From: Eupeodes corollae
Lineage: Eukaryota; Arthropoda; Insecta; Diptera; Syrphidae
Assembly (NCBI RefSeq): GCF_945859685.1
Contig: NC_079149.1
Span: forward strand, 64,436,991 to 64,500,990
Reading direction: 5' to 3'
Length of the DNA: 64,000 nucleotides
In this document: one piece after another, positions 55,546-64,000 of the stretch
How the letters are laid out: each line of letters begins with the position of its first letter
Position numbering within the stretch: the first letter of the stretch is position 1
Position numbers and translations under genes: made by a program
The notes under the pieces: generated by a model
Told to the model about the DNA's origin: nothing
Seen by the model: the letters and a program-made list of their open reading frames with translations, nothing else
The model's database searches: none

Positions 55546-56999
55546 AAGGGACATCTGAACATATCTTAACAGTGGCAGTTCGTGAATAAGGAAACAAGCT
55601 TAAATCATTCCTTTCATTAATCTTCTAAAATGAATTGTAAAGATGTCATATAGATTTAGAAAATTGCTAAAAGTTAAAGTATCCATTTTGTGATTTTAAC
55701 TTATTAAAAATGTCTTCAACATTTTACTAAATCGTTTAAAATATTGCGCGATTCGGCTGTACCCATTTTTATTTTGTTCTTCTTAAATTTTTTATAATCT
55801 CAACATTAATTTGAACAAACCACTGTCATACATCATTTAAGAGAGAAACGATGTTTTTAAAAAAAAACGTTATAACAGACAATTAAAGAATTTAAATTTT
55901 ATTTGCGAAAGTGTATCAAATAAATAAAAGTGTGATAGAACTCGATAAAATCTTCTTATTGCAATGTTTTAAAAAATATCAAATAAAAACACAAATAACT
56001 GTCCTATATGTTTCTATTGATATGCTCGTCATGAAAAGTCATATTTTATGCGTCAAAAAATTGAAGGTGATTTTTAACCAAAATTATCTGCAATACACAA
56101 TACATACATACAATATACTAAATAAATCAAAAGAACGATGATTTGAACTTTCCTTTTGTTGTAAGCGCTCCAAAGATAACCCCATTTAAAGAAGATAACG
56201 CTCTGCATCACGAAAATATAAGAAGGAAAAAACGTTTATTCGTTGCGAGTAATTTCGAATCTGAATTCGTTGCGTTTATTGTATTCATAGGTTATCTTCA
56301 AAAGTCAAAGAGATTTTGATAAGATGACGTTTGTGTATTTATTTATATTAATTTTTAAATTTTATTAAACTCTATGGCAAAGCAATGCAATGAAATAGAA
56401 TTCGAATGACGTCACGTCAGCGTGCTTTGTATAGTATTCAAACTAATAATCGTAAAAACTAATAGACCTATAAAATTAATGTACTTTAAGTATGCTGCGA
56501 ATTCTGTAACCTCCGAACCTATTGAACTCAAAATTTCAGTACCATATCTTATCTATATATATTTTAAGTTTGATCAATTTACCAAAAGTATGCAAGCGAC
56601 AACTCAGTCCGTCTCAGTCCGGAAATAAATTAAGTTTTAATGTCTAATCATAGAAAGCAATTATTTTGATTATTTGATGTTGGTTTTTTATAAACAAATT
56701 GTTAATTCAAAATTTTCTTATTGGTTGAAATATTTGTATTGCCTAAATGAATCCTACGGGATGAGAAAGTTTCATTATGCTTCTAAAGAGTCAATATACG
56801 ACATTAAACAGCGGAGAGTTTTTAAAACATTACATTCTACATGATTTATTATTCTCTATTTGAAAATGGGTAAAATACCATAATTTAATGAGCTGTACTT
56901 GGAAATCCGAAGTGACTTTTGATATAGTCAAACAGTGGAAAAAGAAATAAAGACAAAACAAACTAATATAAAAACTAAATTCCTTGAAAACTATCATCT
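55546..56999. other. Non-coding stretch
   Basis: No gene recognised. GACGTCACGTCAGCGTG near 56408 contains tandem ACGTCA-type (CRE-like) sites, which could be fortuitous. Confidence 0.4.
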
Positions 57000-57660
57000 A
57001 AGTCCGGGGAAATGTGTTATAAACTCATCATTTCTGGAGAGTATCGTTCTTTCAGATCTTTTTGGCTTCTCACATGCGTTTAGGAAGAAATAAGTGGATC
57101 CGAAGAGGTTGCAAGCATATTATATAGATCCTCATTCTGCCGAATCCTTGAAACTTTATTTTTGCATTCCTGGGCTTCTTCTGACAGTTCTCCAAGTGGT
57201 AGTGATTGATTTGCAATGATATTTTGACTATGAACCAATATTTTGTGTAGAGTAGGTGTAAGTAGTTTTTCAGGATACTTTAGTTTAAAAAGCTCTGCCG
57301 TTTACTTAATATACTGCTTAATATACTTTGACCCTCATTATAACTTCTCCATTAAGTATAGTTATACGAGCGGTTGCATCTGACTTTTCAAAAAATCTTC
57401 TGTTTTCGTCATAAGTGTTTCCAAACCCTTGCTTTGGTTTATCCACATCAAGGGCAAGCTCATCGCGAAAACACCTTTGGATCTCTTGTTTTCTTTTTTC
57501 CGCCTCCTTGGTCCCAATCGATTCATCAGTATCTTCTCCTTCTCTTCGAAGAGTATATACACACGTTTCAAAATAAATTCCGTGCATCTGATTTAAGCGT
57601 GCAGTTGAGAGATTCCATATTCGTAATTATGTTGGTTCTCAACTGACTCATCTTAATTGA
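57000..57660 (-). pseudogene. Transib-like (RAG1-related) transposase C-terminus
   Basis: A minus-strand relic of the C-terminal part of a Transib-type transposase, the family from which the RAG1 core derives. The frame 57587-57318 reads MHGIYFETCVYTLRREGED, then EIQRCFRDELALDVDKPKQG, FGNTYDENRRFFEKSDATA (compare PKPGFG.TNDGNTARRFF in relatives) and ITILNGEVIMR. After a frame change it continues (57270-57060) KLKYPEKLLTPTLHKILVHS, NIIANQSLPLGELSEEAQE, CKNK, then NEDLYNMLATSSDPLI and a stop. The pattern H..L.H...II...G...SE.....NK matches the RAG1 region containing the last catalytic Glu, so SEEAQE probably holds that residue. The N-terminal two-thirds and ends are missing. Confidence 0.68.
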
Positions 57661-58320
57661 AATTCTTTTGTGTTCTTTTTGCATATCGGTCATGAACGCG
57701 TAGACTTTGATTCCGTTAAACTCTTGAAAATCTTAGGTAATAAACATAAAACAAAAATGATTAACCTTTTTTAAATAAAATCATCTTTTTTAAATCCACC
57801 ATAACACCATATACAAAACAGAGAAATCGTACTTCCAAAGAATTTTCCATCGAAAAAGAGGAGGAAAAAATGACTAACTTCATCAATTCAAATCTCCCTA
57901 GCTCAGTTCGATGCAAAATGATGGAGTTATTCTTTCGGGTTTATGTTAGGAATTAAATAAGGATTCTGAATCAGTTGAGATCTTAGAAAAACTCGTTGAA
58001 CCTTTTTTCCTATACAATTTGAAGTCGAAAAAGTGTGAAAACTAGTGTTTCCAAAAACATTACATTAAACAATTAAAAAATATATATTTTTTAATTATAG
58101 ATCAAAATAATGGCACAGCATATTATGAAAACAAAAACGAAAAGCGTTTGAAGCCCTTTTTCTGGTTTTTACATTCAAAGTTAAGAAAAAAAATCATAAA
58201 AAATCTTCAACTCTAGCCTGCTAAAGCACACCAATAATCCAAATTGAATAATTTTTTTCAATTACTTAAACTCCAAGTATTTGTGAATGCAGTAAACTAA
58301 AAAGTTTTGCATTATAGACC
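57661..58320. other. Non-coding stretch
   Basis: AT-rich. Possibly decayed upstream Transib sequence, but no block is recognisable. Confidence 0.4.
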
Positions 58321-58940
58321 CACTCGAAAAATGAATATTGCAAGCAGTTTTGCATAAACGCCAAACAGGCCCTTGTGCGACGCCGAACGGTGTGCGCCGA
58401 AGACGATATTACTGCTGTAGAGCAGAGAATCGAAAAAGATCCGAATACAAGATACAATACGTGCAAGAATTGAAGCCTATTTTTGATTGAATGGATACCT
58501 ACGTTAAGCAAAATGTTCGTGTTTTGAGTGATCGAAATCCACAAGACATTGTTGAGTAGCCGTTACATTCTCAAAACGTCACTTTTTGGAGTGCCAATGA
58601 TTATTAATATCCTCTTTGTGCCTAAATTAGGACGTATTGATGTGGACGTCCTTTGGTTCCAATAAGATAGCCACACAGGCAACCAACAATCGATTTATTA
58701 AAGCAAGCCTTTGGTGAGCGCGTCGTCGTGGGGTGGTCCTGTTGCGGGCGTGGTCTCCAAAATCATATGCGATTTAACATCAATACCGCTGGACTATTTT
58801 TTGTTTGAATGTGTGAAGTATACTCAGAAAAGCCGAGTTGATTGACGCCTTGGAAGAGAATATGCGTTTGCGTTATTGCCAACATAGGGCGAAAATTTGA
58901 ACCATCAGCCGGTGGTGAAGAATTATTCTTAAAACATAAT
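58321..58940 (+). pseudogene. Mariner transposase relic (58 kb)
   Basis: Plus-strand blocks: VRRRR-like linker and YKIQYVQELKP (about 58448), VRVLSDRNPQDIVE-stop-PLHSQNVTFW (58520-58590), FVPKLGRIDVDVLWFQ-stop-DSHT (58615-58665; second catalytic Asp region with QQ changed to Q-stop), a frame-shifted SKPLVSASSW, CDLTSIPLDYFLFECVK (third Asp region, about 58760) and a damaged C-terminus. It is collinear with the 38 kb mariner but with large deletions and a different subfamily flavour (RIWSDRNPQ). It is dead. Confidence 0.85.
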
Positions 58941-60266
58941 GCCAAACCCTTGTCTTTATAATAAAGCTTAATTCTTGATCATAACATACAATGATATGAG
59001 TTTAATCTCTTCTTGAAAACCACACGTCTAAAAAAAAAAGAAACAATCTTATATCATTACAAAAAATTTGACGGGCACAACAGCTCGTGAAAAATTAGGT
59101 ATAGAAGGTAACCAGTAGTTGTTATGCCAAAACCAGTGCCTGATTATGGGATTCACGGCGAATCGTTTTAGTAACGATCCATTTTTTAATTATCTCTTAA
59201 GTTTTCGGCTTCATCGTTTTGAATTCGACCAATTAACGAATTCGAAGGCCAATTTTGAATGTCATAATGTTTGTTGGCTAATTGAAATCCGACAGCTTTT
59301 TTTTGCGGATTCCCAGGCGAGAGAGTGTCTATCATTATTCACTGTTCGATTTCGTTGATTCTTTCTTGATTGTTATAACATAAAAATGTGAGTTACCTTT
59401 ATTTTAATTTTCTTATAATTTATCCATTAAATTTAAAAAAAAAACTAAAGGTGGCACAGTTAAGGACCTTGCAAATGAGACCGAACAACGAATCTACGAA
59501 CAAACGTGATTTTACACATTTCAAAAAGTCAATTTCAAACAAAAACACATTTAAATTATAAAAATCCAATTGACACTAATGTTAGAATAATAAAATTTTC
59601 ATTTTGTTCTCTAAAACAAGACAATTTTGTAAAAACAATTTGGTAGTAACGAACGTAACATGTGGTTGCTACAAACTGTCAAACTCTATTCGCGTTCCAC
59701 ATACCATTCACACTACAACGAACAAATTGTTTGCGCTGAACTTAACCTTAAAATTTTACCACTCTTGTTTTGTTTTTTGAAAAGGGTAATTATAAATTGA
59801 CAATTCGTCTTGTCTGTGAATGGAAATAAAGCTCATGTGAAAGAAAAGTCAAAATATTCGAACATCCACAGTTCGTAGCTCATGTGCAAGATGCTTTAGA
59901 GATTGAACTCCATGGCATAACAGTGCTATACGGTATTAGCTTTATGTTTTTAATTTTATAATGTCACATCGAAATTGGTCTGTTTTTTCATCGTTCTAAA
60001 AAACCCTACAAATTATAACCTGCAAATATTTATTTATGCGATTTCAAAATGGATGCTCCCGAAAGAGCAAAATATATGTATCTGCCGTTAGAATAGTTTT
60101 CCAAAAACAGCAACGCTATCTTAAAAAATAATATTTTCATTGCAATAGTTTACAGTGATAAATATCAGGGTAAATCAGCAACTAATAATATAAATTAACT
60201 AAAATAACTATAGATTAACAAAAAAAATTCTCTGAGAAAAGTGTAGTTTAGAAGCACTTAACATTT
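58941..60266. other. Non-coding stretch
   Basis: No transposon domain recognised. A 79-codon plus frame at 59119-59358, and its antisense (IDTLSPGNPQKKAVGFQLAN), are not recognised. Confidence 0.4.
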
Positions 60267-60600
60267 ATATACTTACTTACTTGCTTAAGGTGGCGCTACA
60301 GTCCTGTGAACTAGGGCTTCACCAAACAAACTTCTCCATCTAGTTCGGTTCCTGGCTTGGCTATATGTCTCCCCATTTTTGCCGCCTCTGCCTCAATACT
60401 CACAAAAGCCCCATTGACATCACGCTGAGTTCTTCCGATTATGTCAATGTCATCAGCATATGCTAGTAATTGGGCAGACTTTTGAAAGTGTTGGCATGTG
60501 AGCTCTGCAGTATTCTTCAAGTCGTATGACAGCGCATCACCTTGTCTAAAACCTTTTTTGACATCGAAGGTTCTGATAAGTTGTTTCCAACATGTAACAA
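60267..60600 (-). pseudogene. RTE-like RT relic, short internally deleted copy
   Basis: Minus-strand copy of the 18 kb family with the (AAGT)n tail at 60272-60290. A short frame (60311-60520) joins SAQLLAYADDIDIIGRTQRD, VNGAFVSIEAEAAKMG directly to AKPGTELDGEVCLVKP from the 3' end, so the thumb and RLRWLGH region are deleted. The YADD box is intact, but the protein is only a fragment. It provides the uninterrupted reference for the mariner insertion site at 18.7 kb. Confidence 0.85.
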
Positions 60601-60685
60601 TAAGTTAATTCATTTTATTAAAACTTTACTCTTTTCTTTTTGTTAGAAAATGTAAAATTATGTTTGCCAGTTTTCTATTACAAAT

Positions 60686-60726
60686 AAGTATCTAGAGACA
60701 TACTTTGTGTATGTCTCTAGATACTT
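60686..60726. repeat. Perfect 18-bp inverted repeat, 5-base loop
   Basis: AAGTATCTAGAGACATAC at 60686-60703 is exactly complementary to 60709-60726, with loop TTTGT. No transposon is recognised around it. Confidence 0.92.
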
Positions 60727-61283
60727 TTTAAAAATGTTAAGAATAAACTGAATTTCTAAAAAACTGCATCAAAAAAATAATGAATGTATTTGGTTTATCG
60801 GTTTATCACTTCTAACGATCATTTTTGACTTTTTGATATTTTTATAAAGTTAACTTTACAAATATCAAGACAAAATTGACACATCCGTCATATTAAAATT
60901 TTAGAATCTATATTCATTTGCTATATACTCTCAAAAATACATAAATATATCATACGGTTCAAATCAGTTTGCATTATACTATTCCAAGGAACCTAAATTT
61001 CAAAAATACCAAAAATATGAATATTTTCTATCTTGTGCATTTTCACTTTTGTCCATTATGATTCTCATATTTCAAAACCAATTAATCAATTTTATATTAA
61101 AACTGCGGACACTCATAATTGATTTTAATGCATTTTTCTTGAATTTATTTTTAAATTCATATAAATCATATATGTATGCATACACTTATAGCTACAATAG
61201 ATACTTACATATACATACTTGCATATAAATTAAAAAAAATTCTTTAGATGAACACCGTTTATGTGTTTAAATTTCTATTTTAG

Positions 61284-61564
61284 TGCAAGGATGTGACGAA
61301 TATGTCATGAATATCAAAGCCAAGTCGACACGTCAAACTATGAACGATGCTAAAATATTATACAGTACAGATCATAGGATTAGGAACATCAATAAAATGA
61401 AAACAATTTGTTTTGAATTGCTAGGTCCTACTTCTTTTCTCTATCAGCAGATTTTCAGAACAATTTTATTCGAATCTGACTGCGAAATTAAGAAATTTTT
61501 AAATTCTTTACAATCTCGTGGAATGAAAACTTTCATAAAATGGATTAAAAAAGGATATATATAA
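61284..61564 (+). CDS. Candidate terminal exon, unrecognised
   Basis: After a good acceptor (AAATTTCTATTTTAG ending at 61283), one frame is open to a TAA at 61562-61564. It encodes QGCDEYVMNIKAKSTRQTMN... and ends FIKWIKKGYI, about 93 residues, rich in Lys, Ile and Thr with four Cys. No ATG is needed if it is an internal or last exon. I recognise no domain. The frame is longer than most in this region, but frames of similar length occur by chance in this AT-rich window. Confidence 0.2.
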
Positions 61565-61994
61565 ATTAAAAAAAAAAACAGTCAAATCAAACTAAAACAA
61601 CATTGAAGCAAAGTGAATTTGATATTACAGTTTACCATTAAGATATTCAAAAATGTTTTAAAACGTTCGATGAGATCTATCAAGAGTGTCCTTCCTTTTC
61701 TTTACATTACAAATGAAAACATGATTTGTTTTAGAATTCTTATAATATATACTAACGATAATTTTATTTACAAAAATTTAAATGCAATTTAAGACTCGAT
61801 CTATTAGCTGTCGATTTTTCTTTCAAGCTTATTTTAAAAATGTTTAGAATTCGAACATTTTTTTACTTTAAATTCAATGTAAATTTTCTATCAAGTTTTA
61901 AAGACCTATATTGATTTGGGTTTTATAAGGAATACATTTTTGCTTTTATAGAAATAAAAATGTAGGTACATTTTCACTAGTAAACAGTTTAATA
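61565..61994. other. AT-rich non-coding stretch
   Basis: Nothing recognised beyond ATTAAA-like strings right after the candidate stop. Confidence 0.4.
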
Positions 61995-62536
61995 CAGTCA
62001 AACTTCCCTATAGCGAATTTGCACGGGACCAGAAAATTATTTCGTTATATATAAAATTTGTTACAGAAATTTTATGTTTTTACTTTTATTTAAGGAAGTC
62101 AGTGATTTTAGTTTGGTTAACATTCTTCCATTTCTCTGTTTCAACAAAATCGTCTAATAAATTGACAGATACAAGTCGGTACGTTACTCTTCATCTCCAG
62201 AAAGATTCGAAACACGTCAATAGCAAAATCTGTTTTTTTTTAGTCAATCAACTTCAACAACTTTTTCGCAAGAGTAATGCTACTTTGAGACATTTTCAAT
62301 TGTAGGCACTGAAGACTGGGCATAGAATACTTGCTCAGAACTTAACAGAAAATTATTTTATTTCTATAAAAACAACAAATTTGTTCGTTAAAAAGAGAAA
62401 AATTCGCTTTATGGAAATTCGTTATAAGAGATCAAGACACACCAAAAAAGTAAATAAAAAGATGTGTACTTTTGTGTACAATTCGTAATAGAGAGATCTT
62501 CGATATGTAGAAGGTCGTTATAAGGAAGTTTGACTG
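61995..62536. mobile_element. TA-flanked inverted-repeat element (pogo-like MITE)
   Basis: The left end is TA then CAGTCAAACTTCCCTATAGC. The right end, reversed, is CAGTCAAACTTCCTTATAAC, followed outward by TA (62537-62538). The 542-bp interior has short frames only. Repeated TTCGTTATA-type strings near each end are typical of pogo/Tigger-related termini. It is probably a non-autonomous derivative, with superfamily assignment inferred from TA target and terminal sequence. Confidence 0.75.
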
Positions 62537-62538
62537 TA

Positions 62539-63425
62539 CTAATAAATGCATTTTTAACCCTTTCGGTTTCGATTCTCTTTAGTTCTAACATTTATCCTAG
62601 CCCCTCAAATTTGGGGTACGAATAAATCGAATTTCTATCTCAAAGAGACATCTTAATCAGAGCTCTTACGATTGATAACTTAATAAAGAAATTATTAAGA
62701 ACTCGATTAGGTTCTAATTTTTCAATAAGTTTTACAGATAAGATCTTTTTAAATAATTAAGCTGTTAGTTTTCCTTTAAATGAGTGATTTAAAGAAACTT
62801 TGTTTTTTAAAAAAGAACACAAATTTGCAAGAACAATAGTTCGAAGACGTAGAGAAAACGTTCTTTTATATTGAGCGAGTCAAAAGAATGGTTTTGAAAA
62901 CAGGTTAAAAATTGAATTTTATAAGTTTGATTTAAACAGTTGACTTTGTCAAAACTAGAATAAATTGGGGTAAGGAGTTTAAATTTGTATGGAATTATTG
63001 ACTTGTAGAGCAGACAATCTTTCAATCAGGAGGTACCATAGGAAGCTTATTTTGCAACAATTTTTGGTCAGTCTCATGCTGGAAACTCGTTGGAATATAC
63101 ATAATTTAAAGAAAGAGATAAAAATGTACGAACACGTGTACTAAAATATGTGCTCAAATGTTCAGGGAATTATTTTATTGATACGAGTAGGTATAGCAAA
63201 TTTTCAAAATTAAATCTAAAAAAGAGGCTGAAATGCGAACCACACTGATAACTTCCCATCCTATCTGTAGATTTCTCTTGCTTAAATGTGTGTAGGTTTT
63301 CGTGTTGGGTTAAAAAAGTTGTTAGTTGAATTATTCTTCAAAACTTTAAAATTATAAACAACATTCTTCATATAAAGAAGTAGTTTAGTTTAAAAATCTA
63401 GTTTTGTTAAACACAGAATAAATTT
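62539..63425. other. Non-coding stretch
   Basis: Nothing recognised. Confidence 0.4.
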
Positions 63426-63429
63426 TTAC

Positions 63430-64000
63430 AAATTGAATGAAAAAAATAATGTATATCTCTCAAATGAGATATATTAAGAACCGAACATGAATTCTTACCA
63501 AATTTGCGTACTATTTCTTGTAGATTTTATTTTTTTTTTTTTGAAAAAAAACGGATTGTTGGATTTTTAATAAAAAAAAAAACTACTAAAAAAAGTCTAA
63601 AGGCAATATTTTGAATTTTTAAAAAGCCATTTGTAAGGTTTCTATTTTTTGTTAAAAAAATGGCAATTAGATTTTTCTCAAAATTTTACAGAATGTTGAC
63701 AACTATATCTTTTGAAAGATTAAAGTAGTTTAAACCTAATATCTTAATGTTTTGAAAAGATAGTTGAGCCGAAAATCTGTTTTTACCAACTTTTATTAAT
63801 TTGTTTGTCTAGGTATTTATTTTTTGTAAAAAATATGTCAGTTTGATTTTTTTCAAAATTTGTCCAAATGTTAAAAACAATATTTTTTATAAGTTAAAAT
63901 TAGTTCGGAGCCGTAGTCTCAAATTTTTGAAAAGATATTTGAGTCGAAAATAAATGTTTACCAACTTTTGTTAAATTTTCTTTTAAGTTTTTATTTTTTG
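63430..64000. repeat. AT-rich quasi-tandem repeat, copy 2 (inverted, runs off window)
   Basis: Units of about 160-290 bp contain CCGAAAATCTGTTTTTACCAA-like cores at about 63480, 63769 and 63944. Read in reverse, these match the cores of the 28 kb repeat (GGTAAAAAT..ATTTTCGG). ATCTTTTGAAAGAT- and TTGAAAAGATA-type strings recur. The array continues beyond the window end. Confidence 0.6.

Noticed and set aside
56400..56425. CRE-type regulatory element
   Set aside because: Two ACGTCA-like sites are adjacent, but no promoter or gene is nearby, so function cannot be supported.
57374..57646. 90-codon plus-strand frame
   Set aside because: It is antisense to the Transib-like relic.

Overview
This window looks like transposon-rich intergenic or intronic DNA from a fly (Diptera, probably Brachycera). 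The evidence is the strongly AT-rich background, spliced-gene-like signals with no bacterial-style gene packing, and a repeat repertoire typical of insects: Jockey-like, LOA-like, RTE-like and other non-LTR retrotransposons, mariner, Tc1, piggyBac, hAT, Transib and Helitron remnants, plus a tRNA-derived SINE. The species cannot be named from the sequence. I found no complete, convincing host protein gene. Nearly every recognisable coding stretch is a broken transposon gene with stops and frameshifts.

Layout. 2.8-3.9 kb: non-LTR reverse transcriptase (RT) tail. 4.9-7.4 kb: a Jockey-like RT split at its YADD box by a 1,640-bp Tc1-like element. 8.4-10.3 kb: a Rep-less Helitron with both termini. 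10.5-12.1 kb: another Jockey-like RT. 13.0-15.4 kb: a SINE split by a LOA-like retrotransposon, both with visible target-site duplications (TSDs). 15.5-17.1 kb: a mariner split by a domain of CTGGTA/TACCAG repeats. 18.0-20.8 kb: an RTE-like RT carrying a deleted mariner. 22.1-24.3 kb: a second SINE+LOA pair. 24.5-25.4 kb: Tc1 relic. 25.6-26.4 kb: a TTAA-flanked non-autonomous piggyBac-like element. 26.6-27.4 kb: RT relic. 28.0-28.8 kb and 63.4-64.0 kb: an AT-rich quasi-tandem repeat family in opposite orientations. 30.9-32.0, 36.2-37.1 and 60.3-60.6 kb: further copies of the RTE-like RT. 32.2-34.2 kb: a non-autonomous hAT-like element with an 8-bp TSD. 38.0-38.8 and 58.3-58.9 kb: mariner relics. 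42.9-43.8 kb: piggyBac relic. 44.4 and 47.4 kb: more SINE copies. 50.8-53.2 kb: one RT element nested in another. 57.0-57.7 kb: a Transib-like (RAG1-related) transposase relic. 62.0-62.5 kb: a short TA-flanked inverted-repeat element.

The part that looks least like transposon DNA is about 39.2-42.3 kb, together with a short segment at 49.6 kb. It holds a TAGGTA-rich stretch, a TATA box, higher-GC sequence and two short higher-GC segments bounded by plausible splice sites. This suggests the window may lie across the 5' part or introns of a long plus-strand host gene, but this is an inference. The genes do not form a pathway. What the window records is insertion history, with at least five readable nested insertions. 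I did not find a new molecular system. The most informative items are the SINE family, the exactly placed nested insertions and the two unexplained repeat domains.
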